Assembly: GCA_963718375.1 (NCBI GenBank)
Contig: CAVQZD010000005.1
Span: forward strand, 1,116,001-1,180,000
Origin: RBG-16-64-13 sp963718375
GTDB taxonomy: Bacteria > Actinomycetota > Thermoleophilia > RBG-16-64-13
Direction of reading: 5' to 3'
Length of the DNA stretch: 64,000 nt
Shown: piece by piece, positions 51,786 through 59,454 of the stretch
Layout of the letters: every line of letters starts with the position of its first letter
Numbering within the stretch: position 1 is the stretch's first letter
Notes under the pieces: generated by a model
The model's input: the letters and a program-made list of their open reading frames with translations, nothing else
Told to the model about the DNA's origin: nothing
The model's database searches: none
Program-made: the position numbers and the translations under genes

Positions 51786-53363
51786 CTAGCGAGGACCGCA
51801 GTTTTGGCAACCCACCCCGAGTAGAATGTCGGGTGACAGTTGAAGCGCCTCTGCAAGCTCGACTACGATGTGCAAGCTCAATGCCTGATCTAGGAAGTTC
51901 GCGTCGGTTTCCGCGCCGTCAACCACCCTCTCCTCCCCTTCTTCCCAACCAGCTAACCGTCGGACATCACCAGATGTCAATCCGAGCTCTTGTCGACGAA
52001 GGGAAACAAGCTCGTTTCGGGGAAGCCCACGCCACTCGTCACACAGCTCTTCGCCCGAACACCCCGAGCAACTCAATCCACATAGCGCCAAGAGATCAAG
52101 GTTCAGGACTTCGCAAACGGCCTTCGCTGTTCCCACGCTCACACAGCACACGAAGTAGTCGCCGCCGCCCTCGATGTCATCATATGCCCGCGGCTCCCAG
52201 CCGATTGCAGATGCGACCTCAGCGACCTCCAGCCCCAGGTCCTCTCGCCTTGCTTTCAGCTTGGCCCCGACTTCCGTACCGCGGTACCACGGGTCCACGT
52301 CGGCTAGGGCGCGAAATCGCAGCCCGGGCTTCGTCTCGTAAGGCGGAGCGAGAGGGTTGTGATGGCCAGTGGGGTGAGGTAGAGAGTAGTACTGCAGCGG
52401 CGCGAGATCGTTTGGGCCGCCGGGGTAGAGCGCGGAAGCCAGCGCTTGATGCTGCTCACACCAGGGTCCCACTTCCCCCTCATCGCCACCGTAGATGCCA
52501 AGACCTGCCTCCTCGCAGGACTCAACGGTTTCGATCAGGATGTCCAGATTGCGGAGATCCGAGGGCCTCACGCAGACATAGTCACCACTTCTGGCGCGCC
52601 TATCAATCTCCCCGACTGAGCCTAGCTCGAGGTTCCAGCATACAACCGGTCGATACCGGCCTAGGGCGTCCAGCGCTTCGTCTGTTGGATTCTCCACTAT
52701 TACGTCCGGCCTCTGCCTGAGAAATTCTGTCATGCCTGCGAACGCTTGTGATTCAAAGCCTGCGGAACGTTCAAACCCGCTCAGCGACAGAATCCTCAGC
52801 TGCGAGAATCCGAGTAGGCTAGACCAACTGGCCTCCGTCCAGCTACCTGAAGGGACAACTCGGAACTCCAGTGAAGCATCTGCTGAGAGGTACTCAGATA
52901 GTACCGATTCGGGGGACGCACAAGCGAGAATGGACACGACAAAGCGGACCGCTCGGGCCGAGTCGACGACGGGAAACTCCAACCCTTGGCCGAACTGCTT
53001 CAAGGCGAGGTCAAGACCGGCAATCTCAAGAGCGAAACCAAGCCCTCCCCCAACTGAGCTCGACCGTCGAACGCGCTCAAGGTACGCGCCGAGACTCCAT
53101 GTCCCAGCTACCCCCAAAGAGTCGAGCGCGGCTGCTACGTTCGACATAGATTCGCCACTTCGGTGTGGGACCTCTCCCAGACCCTCCTCCAATGGCCCCA
53201 CCTCGGAGTGTCGCCCCGAGAGAGCTATCACCGTTCCATCGGTGATCTTCCCGGACCGATTCACTCCCTCAACTCGTCTGACCCCCACTTGCTCTATGTG
53301 CACAGACCAATCTTTAAGCCACGGGAGGCTTGTTCGCAGCGTGCGGGACGACTTTGGACTCAC
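51786..53363 (-). CDS. Large protein with C-terminal XRE-like helix-turn-helix segments, family not recognised
   Basis: The frame gives 525 residues. Residues about 360-430 (GAKLKARREDLGLEVAEVAS then AIGWEPRAYDDIEGG) and about 440-520 (LRRQELGLTSGDVRRLAGWE then LAEALQLSPDILLGVG) look like two XRE-type HTH units, separated by a Cys-rich CGLSCSGCSGEELC stretch that may bind zinc. The first 300 residues, with leucine-rich character, are unfamiliar. An ATG at 53147 is an alternative start. It occupies the slot after RHS cassette 3, so it could be its immunity or regulatory partner, or an unrelated insertion. Confidence 0.6.
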   Translation of the reverse strand: MSPKSSRTLRTSLPWLKDWSVHIEQVGVRRVEGVNRSGKITDGTVIALSGRHSEVGPLEEGLGEVPHRSGESMSNVAAALDSLGVAGTWSLGAYLERVRRSSSVGGGLGFALEIAGLDLALKQFGQGLEFPVVDSARAVRFVVSILACASPESVLSEYLSADASLEFRVVPSGSWTEASWSSLLGFSQLRILSLSGFERSAGFESQAFAGMTEFLRQRPDVIVENPTDEALDALGRYRPVVCWNLELGSVGEIDRRARSGDYVCVRPSDLRNLDILIETVESCEEAGLGIYGGDEGEVGPWCEQHQALASALYPGGPNDLAPLQYYSLPHPTGHHNPLAPPYETKPGLRFRALADVDPWYRGTEVGAKLKARREDLGLEVAEVASAIGWEPRAYDDIEGGGDYFVCCVSVGTAKAVCEVLNLDLLALCGLSCSGCSGEELCDEWRGLPRNELVSLRRQELGLTSGDVRRLAGWEEGEERVVDGAETDANFLDQALSLHIVVELAEALQLSPDILLGVGCQNCGPR

Positions 53364-53440
53364 CCGATGACTCTCCTCATGTCTCGACCGTGCATCTCAC
53401 TAGTCAGTTGAAGACCGCTAAATGTGGGTGTGCCATTTCG

Positions 53441-54913
53441 CTATATTCCGGTAGCCAGTCTGGTAGCGATGTATGGAACTGCGAACTCTGGAGCCACAAC
53501 GACCGCGATTGCTGCACCACCCCATACAAGAACCTCTCCAATGTACTTCATGCTAGGTCCGTAGTGCATCTGGCTCCCCTCTTCTTGAACGGGCTCCTCA
53601 CCGGGATACTCCTCGGGACGATACTCCGGCTGATCGCCAAATGGATCCTCTGCTGTCTTTCTCGCCTTGTCTGCGGAGGCTCCGGGCTTCATGCACTTTG
53701 GAGGCCACTGTGTAGTCTTTCCCTTGTAGTTGCCGTCTTCATCTGGTGCCTCGCGATCATAGTGACGATAGTGCAGTTTGTCCTCGGGGTGCGGGTGCCA
53801 ACGAATTCCGTCAGGATCTTGCACGTAGGGTCCGCGACCGTCCGCGCCTCCAGTCCACGTCTTCGGAGAAAGACCCGGCGGTTCGGGAGGATAAAGCCCC
53901 TCACTGGCTGAAACACCTGCGAGAGCGACTGGTGAACTACTTGCGGCAGTCCTCACTTGCGTCGTTCCGCTGCTGCTCGTCTTCTTCCGCGTCCTCGTGC
54001 TGCGCGCTGCCGTCGCCTTCCATTTGGCGATCGCCTTCTTCATGTTCTTGAAGATGTCCATGAACGCGTACCCGCTTGGATCCACGTTGGCGATGGGATT
54101 CCCCAGGCAATACCCATACGCGCTCTGCTCCCCGTCGTTGCGGGAGAGGTCCTTCGAGAGGAACTGCCGGGTCGCCGGATCGTAGTGGCGAGCCGACAGG
54201 TAATACATCCCGCTCTCTGAGTCGTAGCAGTAGCCGGCGTAGCGCAGGACCTGGCGCCCGGCGATCTTCTCGGCCACGTCCAGGCTGATGGTCTCGGCCT
54301 CGCCCTGGGTCGTGGCTTGAGCCCAGATGCCTGCGCCTGCGTTCCCCTGTCCCAGCGGGTTACCCCAGGCGTCGTAGCGGTAGGCGGCGAAGGGACTCCC
54401 GTTCGCGTCCAGGAGCGCGACCACGTCCCCACGGTCGGTGGTGACCAGAGCGAAGGTCACCGGTGCTGCCGGGTTCTGGGGATCGGTGGTGTCACGGTAG
54501 ATGCCGGCGTACGGTCTGCCGTACTCGTCGTATAGGTACGTGATGGTCCACTTACCTAGCGTCGTCTCGCCCTGCTTCTCTTCGGCTTCCAGCTTATGCA
54601 TGGTGAGGCCGGTGTAGGTGAAGTCCGTGGTTGTCTGGACCCCGTCCTTGGTGAGGGTCGAGCGGGTGCGCTGGCCTACCGAGTCGTACTCGTAGGTGCC
54701 CTGCGCGGCCACGCTGCCGCTTGAGTACCTTCTGAACTCGGAGAGGCGTCCGGTGCCGGTGTAGGCGAAGGTGGTGCGGTTGGGGTCGGTCTCGCTACTC
54801 GTGGGAGCCTGCACCGTGCGCCAGCGCTTACCGGAGTCGAAGAAGAAGTAGGTCTGGACCTCGGTCCCGATCTTGGTCTGCGCGAGGCGATTGGAGTCGT
54901 AGACGTAGGTGCG
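53441..54913 (-). CDS. RHS cassette 3: truncated RHS core with unassigned toxin tip
   Basis: RHS similarity begins abruptly at RTYVYDSNRLAQTKIGTEVQ (54913), after unrelated DNA. There is no ATG at the break, and the first start-like codon is a GTG at 54814. Core type A (TTLGKW, VVALLD) ends at NPIANVDPSGY. The tip shares AFMDIFKNMKKA with cassette 6 and then diverges: a Ser/Thr-rich stretch, PPGLSPKTWTGGADGRGPYV, DPDGIRWHPHPEDKLHYRHY, and a C-terminal hydrophobic segment. The His-rich block could be catalytic and resembles polymorphic toxin type 24 as I recall it; the identification is tentative. Confidence 0.8.
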   Translation of the reverse strand, partial: RTYVYDSNRLAQTKIGTEVQTYFFFDSGKRWRTVQAPTSSETDPNRTTFAYTGTGRLSEFRRYSSGSVAAQGTYEYDSVGQRTRSTLTKDGVQTTTDFTYTGLTMHKLEAEEKQGETTLGKWTITYLYDEYGRPYAGIYRDTTDPQNPAAPVTFALVTTDRGDVVALLDANGSPFAAYRYDAWGNPLGQGNAGAGIWAQATTQGEAETISLDVAEKIAGRQVLRYAGYCYDSESGMYYLSARHYDPATRQFLSKDLSRNDGEQSAYGYCLGNPIANVDPSGYAFMDIFKNMKKAIAKWKATAARSTRTRKKTSSSGTTQVRTAASSSPVALAGVSASEGLYPPEPPGLSPKTWTGGADGRGPYVQDPDGIRWHPHPEDKLHYRHYDREAPDEDGNYKGKTTQWPPKCMKPGASADKARKTAEDPFGDQPEYRPEEYPGEEPVQEEGSQMHYGPSMKYIGEVLVWGGAAIAVVVAPEFAVPYIATRLATGI

Positions 54914-54929
54914 CCGATTGTGGGCGGGA

Positions 54930-54935
54930 TATACT
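54930..54935 (+). promoter_or_regulatory. Candidate -10 (TATACT) of the DUF433/DUF5615 pair
   Basis: TATACT lies about 49 bases before the DUF433 start, in the DNA that begins right at the RHS cassette 3 break. The promoter seems to have arrived with the module. Confidence 0.4.
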
Positions 54936-54983
54936 GAAAGCTGAGCCAGAGACGAGCACTAGGCGTTCGGAGGTGACTTGGAT

Positions 54984-55214
54984 ATGGGATTCGAACGCAT
55001 CACCACCGATCCTGACCAGATGGGGGGCGCACCCTGCATACGGGGACTGCGCATTCCGGTGGCCACGGTGGTCGACATGGTGGCCGACAAGATGACCGTG
55101 GACGAGATAGTGGCCGCCTTCCCTGACTTAGAGCCCGAAGACATAGAACAGGCCTTACACTTCGCCGCCGAGACCGTGAGGGAGAGAGAGTTGCCTTTGC
55201 GGGTGGCCTCCTGA
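54984..55214 (+). CDS. DUF433 domain protein (antitoxin-like)
   Basis: This 76-residue protein has the DUF433 pattern: FERITTDPDQMGGAPCIRG, LRIPVATVVDMVADKMT, EEIVAAFPDLEPEDIEQAL-like (here DEIVAAFPDLEPEDIEQAL). These HTH-like proteins pair with DUF5615 PIN-like toxins. GGAGGTGA lies seven bases before the ATG at 54984; a TTG six bases upstream is too close to it. Confidence 0.88.
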   Translation: MGFERITTDPDQMGGAPCIRGLRIPVATVVDMVADKMTVDEIVAAFPDLEPEDIEQALHFAAETVRERELPLRVAS

Positions 55215-55582
55215 GGTTCCTCATCGACAACGCCTTGTCGCCTCGCCTGTGCGCAGGCCTGAGCGCAGCCGGTCATGACGCGGTCCACGTGCGCGATCTT
55301 GGGATGGAGGCAGCCCCCGACAGGGAGGTGTTTGCCCTAGCCGCGCGAGAGGACAGGGTTTTGGTGTCCGCTGACTCCGATTTCGGCACCATCTTGGCTG
55401 CCGAAGGACAGGCGAAGCCCTCTCTGATTCTGTTCAGGCGCGGCGCTGACAGGCGGCCGGAGGATCAGCTCGCGCTCCTTCTGCTCAACCTGGGCGACGT
55501 CGAGAGCGACCTGACGAGCGGAAGCGTCGTTGTCTTCGAGCAACATCGAATCAGGATCAGGCGGCTCCCGGTCGACCGCTAG
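55211..55582 (+). CDS. DUF5615 family PIN-like protein (toxin-like)
   Basis: The frame reads RFLIDNALSPRLCAGLSAAG, then GHDAVHVRDLGMEAAPDREV and VLVSADSDFGTILAAEG. These are the conserved acidic positions of PIN-like nucleases: D in FLID, D in VRD and the SADSDF block. The natural start, matching MRFLID in relatives, is a CTG at 55211 that overlaps the DUF433 stop as CTGA. The first conventional start, TTG 55235, would delete the first acidic residue. Likely the toxin partner of DUF433. Confidence 0.8.
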   Translation: MRFLIDNALSPRLCAGLSAAGHDAVHVRDLGMEAAPDREVFALAAREDRVLVSADSDFGTILAAEGQAKPSLILFRRGADRRPEDQLALLLLNLGDVESDLTSGSVVVFEQHRIRIRRLPVDR

Positions 55583-55623
55583 ACTCCCGGGCCTCCACAT
55601 CCTGGGCGCACTTGAGGCCACCA

Positions 55624-56130
55624 ATGCTCTGCAACCACGACCACGGACGCCCCGACAGCGCCGACCCCGGTCCGGCCAACGCCGAACAGGCCGCTGCCGA
55701 TGCCGGTATCCCCTTGCTCGTCAATGAGGGCGTCTGGTTGGAGAGGGACGGAGAGCGGATACGACTCGGAGGCGTGGACGACTTCAAAGCCGGCACCAGC
55801 GACCTGGGCCTCGTCGTAGAAGGTACGAAGAAGAGCGACTTCGTGCTGCTGCTCTCACACCATCCGGACTTCTCCGAAGAGCTGCCGAAGGACGCCGTGG
55901 ATCTGGTGCTATCGGGCCACACTCATGGCGGGCAGATCACTCTGGCCGGCATGTGGGCGCTGCACGTGCCCTCGGACTACGGCGACAAGTACCGCACGGG
56001 GATGGTCACGAACGACGTGACCACGGTGATAGTCTCCAACGGCATCGGCACGAGCACCCTTGTGCCCATCCGTCTGTTCGCCCCGGCGCAGATAGTGGTG
56101 GTCACGCTGCGCGCTGCCCCGGGCCGGTAG
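55624..56130 (+). pseudogene. 5'-truncated metallophosphoesterase copy
   Basis: From 55624 the frame matches the second half of the gene at 42108-42965 closely: CNHDHGRPDSADPGP, VNEGVWLERDGERIRLGG, LLLSHHPDFSEELPKDAV, SGHTHGGQITLAGMW and the C-terminus. The anchor and the first metal-binding motifs (DIH and GGDY) are missing, so it should be inactive. It starts 40 bases after the DUF5615 gene. Confidence 0.85.
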
Positions 56131-56209
56131 CAGCCCACGACGTAGCGCGACCTGCCGGGCTGACCGGCCCACTTGATTCCAGCGCGGGACGAACCGCTCG
56201 TTCCCTTCC

Positions 56210-57145
56210 TTACTCTTCCCAAGTCACGTAGACGGGACTGCGGACAGAGTCTGCATAGTAGGAGGGTGGGTAGTAGGTGACCGAGACCAGCCTGGCATCT
56301 TGAGGCAGCTCGAAGCCAACGTAGCCACTTACCGACCCCCCCGGAGGTATGACTCCCGAGCCGAGGGCCTGACCCTGGACAAGAGCTGAAGCATCATAGG
56401 AGACGCCGTCCTGGTCTTTCCCTTGCCAATATGAAAGGCCGAAGTCGATATCGTGATTGCTGGTGTTGGCTATGGTGGCCAGCGCGACCCAGAGCAACTC
56501 ACCATCGCCCGCGATGCCCCCCGGCTCCTCGGAGGAGCCGGACCGCTCTGGTGCCGAGACCATCATCTCTATGCCCCATTCTTCTATCGTCTCGCCAAAC
56601 GGCGCACTGCGCGCGACGGTGACGACCGGCTCGTTTGAGACGGCTGGGTTCGATGATGGCCAGTCGAACAAATCACCGTCCATGTAGAAGCTCACCACAA
56701 TACCGTTGGTCATGTCCACGATCACGCCGAATGTACTCCCGGACTCGGATCGGGAACCCACCGCGTAGACGTCGCCCATCCCGTAGTAGTCGACCCTCTT
56801 CTCCGCAGCCTGGGCCGTGGGCGCGGTAGCAGCAGCAGTACTATCCCGGGCAACAACACTCAGCGCGGGATCGAACTGACGCAAGGCCGCTTCCGTCATC
56901 ACCTCCGAGTCGAAGGCCTGAAGGTCCACATATGCGGACTCGATGACCACCATGGCGTGCCGGACCAGGTCTTTCGCATTCTCATCCTGTATACGAATCA
57001 CTTCATCGACAGACTGTGTGGAAGTTGTCGTGCCGGGCACATCAGCAGAGGCGCATCCTCCAGCGAACACTGTGCAACCAGCCGCCAGGACGCAGCATGC
57101 CAGTGCGATGATAAGGAAATGTGCAGATCTCATCGGCTCTGCCAT
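56210..57145 (-). CDS. Lipoprotein with DUF4352-like C-terminal domain; candidate immunity protein of RHS cassette 4
   Basis: This 311-residue protein has a signal helix and lipobox VLAAGC. AAGGAAG precedes the ATG at 57145. Residues about 210-311 read as an extracellular beta-sandwich: LLWVALATIANTSNHDIDFG, then QGQALGSGVIPPGGSVSGYV and FELPQDARLVSVTYYPP, the pattern of DUF4352/telomeric repeat-binding-like lipoproteins. It follows RHS cassette 4 by 53 bases. If it is the immunity partner, the tip would act outside the membrane. Confidence 0.7.
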   Translation of the reverse strand: MAEPMRSAHFLIIALACCVLAAGCTVFAGGCASADVPGTTTSTQSVDEVIRIQDENAKDLVRHAMVVIESAYVDLQAFDSEVMTEAALRQFDPALSVVARDSTAAATAPTAQAAEKRVDYYGMGDVYAVGSRSESGSTFGVIVDMTNGIVVSFYMDGDLFDWPSSNPAVSNEPVVTVARSAPFGETIEEWGIEMMVSAPERSGSSEEPGGIAGDGELLWVALATIANTSNHDIDFGLSYWQGKDQDGVSYDASALVQGQALGSGVIPPGGSVSGYVGFELPQDARLVSVTYYPPSYYADSVRSPVYVTWEE

Positions 57146-57198
57146 TGCCACTTCCTTGCTGCGTATCACATGGACTGTCTTGGGCAGAGTACCGTCAA

Positions 57199-58836
57199 TC
57201 ATTCTGGTGCCCTGTATATCCAGCCGGGGTAATAGACTGGCACGGGTTCGTGGGGTGCAACCCAGTTGTTGAATTCCCCGACAAGCGTGGAACCGATGCT
57301 CGAGGCTATGTTCCACGGCGGAGGAGCGGCGTCGCTGGCACCCTGAAGGAACCCTTCCACAGCCTCGCCGGGCCCCTCCCAGCAATAGCCCGCCTTATAG
57401 CCCGTCGTGTACTCCTCCCGTATGTATGCACCGCCACCGTTCTCGTCCCTCTTGGTGTTGAAGACCATGTCGTCACTGGGATGGACAATGCCTGGGATAA
57501 CCCCTGTCGCCGCAGCATACACCAAGGGGAACTCTCGCGGCTGGTACACCACTCCATCTCTTATCACCACACAGTAGAGAGCTTGCGCGCGACTCTTGGC
57601 GCGTTGATCCTTCTGTCTTGGTGTGCCCCAGCGTTCGATTGGTGCCCCGCTTCTGCCCTCCATAATCCAGCTATGTAGTTGATCACCCGGGTCCTCGGAG
57701 ACCATGCTATTCTCAACGGACGCCGGGTACTTGAGGTCCATCTTCCTTGTGTCGTAGACCCCGTTCTTGTACATGTTGCGCTTGGCATACGGACTCAGCC
57801 ATTTCCGGGCCTCCAGCGCCCGTTTCAGACTCATCAGCCAGAGCTCTCTTACGAAACGCTTCAAGGCTGCTTGAATCGTCTCTAATGAATACCCGGTCGG
57901 ATCCACATTCGCCACCGGATTGCCAGCGCAATACCCGTACGCGCTCTGCTCCCCGTCGTTGCGGGAGAGGTCTTTGCTGAGGAACTGCCGGGTCACCGGG
58001 TCGTAGTGGCGCGCGGAGAGGTAATACATCCCGCTTTCTGAGTCGTAGCAGTAGCCGGCGTACCTGAGCACCTGGCGCTGGGCGATCTTCTCGGCCACGT
58101 CCAGGCTGATGGTCTCGGTCTCACTCTGGGAGGTGGCCTGGGCCCAGAGGCCGGTGCCTACGTTCCCTGCGCCGATTGGATTGCCCCAGGCATCGTAGCG
58201 ATAGGCGGCGAAGGCCTTGCCGTTCGCGTCCAGGAGCTCGACCACATCCCCGCGGTCGGTGGTGACCAGGGCGAAGGTCACGGGTGCGGCTGGGTTCTCG
58301 GGGTCGGTGGTGTCGCGGTAGATGCCGGCATACGGTCTGCCGTACTCGTCGTAGAGGTAGGTGATGCTCCACTTGGCAAGGGTGGTCTCGCCCTGCTTCT
58401 CTTCGGCCTCCAGCTTATGCAGGGTGAGGCCGGTGTAGGTGAAGTCCGTGGTCGTCTGGATGCCGCCTGCGGTGACGGTCGAGCGGGTGCGCTGGCCTAC
58501 CGAGTCGTACTGGTAGGTGCCCTGCGCGGCCACGCTGCCGCCGGAGTACCTTTTGAACTCTGAGAGTCTCCCGGTGCCCGTGTAGGCGTAGGTGGTGCGG
58601 TCCGGGTCGGTCTCGCTACTCGTGGGGGCCTGGACCGTGCGCCAGCGCTTACCTGTGTCGAAGAAGAAGTAGGTCTGGACCTCGGTCCCGATCTTGGTCT
58701 GCGCCAGGCGGTTCTGGTCGTAGACGTAGGTGCGGGTGCCGCCCAAGGTGAGGTTGCCGGCCGCATCGAAGGTGTAGGACTCGGTGAACGCGTCGGAGGG
58801 GTCCTTGTTCCTTCTGAGCTGGTACTCCAGCACCAC
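57199..58836 (-). CDS. RHS cassette 4: truncated RHS core with unassigned toxin tip
   Basis: RHS similarity begins near DPSDAFTESYTFDAAGNLT (about 58805), with 18 unrelated in-frame residues before it. The only start is a GTG at 58836. Core type B (TTLAKW, VVELLD) ends at NPVANVDPTGY. The roughly 230-residue tip has SLETIQAALKRFVRELWLMS, GDQLHSWIMEGRSGAPIERW, ALYCVVIRDGVVYQPREFP and ends VPVYYPGWIYRAPE. I recognise no domain. It is followed by a lipoprotein gene. Confidence 0.8.
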   Translation of the reverse strand: MVLEYQLRRNKDPSDAFTESYTFDAAGNLTLGGTRTYVYDQNRLAQTKIGTEVQTYFFFDTGKRWRTVQAPTSSETDPDRTTYAYTGTGRLSEFKRYSGGSVAAQGTYQYDSVGQRTRSTVTAGGIQTTTDFTYTGLTLHKLEAEEKQGETTLAKWSITYLYDEYGRPYAGIYRDTTDPENPAAPVTFALVTTDRGDVVELLDANGKAFAAYRYDAWGNPIGAGNVGTGLWAQATSQSETETISLDVAEKIAQRQVLRYAGYCYDSESGMYYLSARHYDPVTRQFLSKDLSRNDGEQSAYGYCAGNPVANVDPTGYSLETIQAALKRFVRELWLMSLKRALEARKWLSPYAKRNMYKNGVYDTRKMDLKYPASVENSMVSEDPGDQLHSWIMEGRSGAPIERWGTPRQKDQRAKSRAQALYCVVIRDGVVYQPREFPLVYAAATGVIPGIVHPSDDMVFNTKRDENGGGAYIREEYTTGYKAGYCWEGPGEAVEGFLQGASDAAPPPWNIASSIGSTLVGEFNNWVAPHEPVPVYYPGWIYRAPE

Positions 58837-58974
58837 AGCCAGCAGGCAGCCACGCTAGGCGTCTCGTCCATGTGAACGAGCAGACGCAGAACCCCGTGGC
58901 GGTTCAGTAGTACGAGGGGGCAGGCGCGGGCAGACGCCCCTACCGGATCTCGGCGGCCACTCTATCCCAGAGGT

Positions 58975-59454
58975 CTACCGCAATTCTGGGAACTCCAAGG
59001 AAAGCGCCGGCAATCCCAATTCCTTACCGGCAGAGTCGAATTCGCTCTTCGACATTGGCCCTGCAACCACGGAATCGGTGACACCACCCACGTGGTCCTT
59101 GTCCATATCTATATAGTAGTAGGAAAGCTCACCTCCTGGGTCTCCCACCGGTCGATTCGACGCAACCAAGTACCTCTCATTCCAGCCGACGGCCGTGACC
59201 ACCGCCGGGATTCTCACAGCCGCAACGTGATGATCCGGATGGTAGACGACACACGCCGCTTCGAGACTGTCAGCCCCCAGAAGACGGTAGGGATAGACCA
59301 ACTCCACGTTGACGGCATCGGAGAAGCACGCCGGGCCAAGCCACCCGCTCAGAGAGAGACCGATGACTATCGCGACGACACAGGGGAGTCCTGGCTTCCT
59401 GTCGCGGCGAATACGCCCCCCAGACGACTCTGACTTCACTCTGAACCTCCGCAT
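58975..59454 (-). CDS. Membrane-anchored candidate immunity protein of RHS cassette 5
   Basis: This 159-residue protein has one hydrophobic helix at about 27-47 and an external domain with GWNERYLVASNRPVGDPGGE, then SYYYIDMDKDHVGGV and GPMSKSEFDSAGKELGLP. The last blocks resemble DUF3997-type proteins as I recall them. Its ATG at 59454 overlaps the stop of the cassette 5 tip as TAATG, so it is coupled to that frame even though the RHS frame is broken upstream. The 138 bases after its neighbour, up to cassette 4, hold no gene. Confidence 0.7.
   Translation of the reverse strand: MRRFRVKSESSGGRIRRDRKPGLPCVVAIVIGLSLSGWLGPACFSDAVNVELVYPYRLLGADSLEAACVVYHPDHHVAAVRIPAVVTAVGWNERYLVASNRPVGDPGGELSYYYIDMDKDHVGGVTDSVVAGPMSKSEFDSAGKELGLPALSLEFPELR

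Noticed and set aside
58807..58860. Transposase fragment at the 5' break of RHS cassette 4
   Set aside because: The 18 in-frame residues before the RHS homology are hydrophobic and slightly transposase-like, but too few to support any family. No inverted repeats or target duplications were found.
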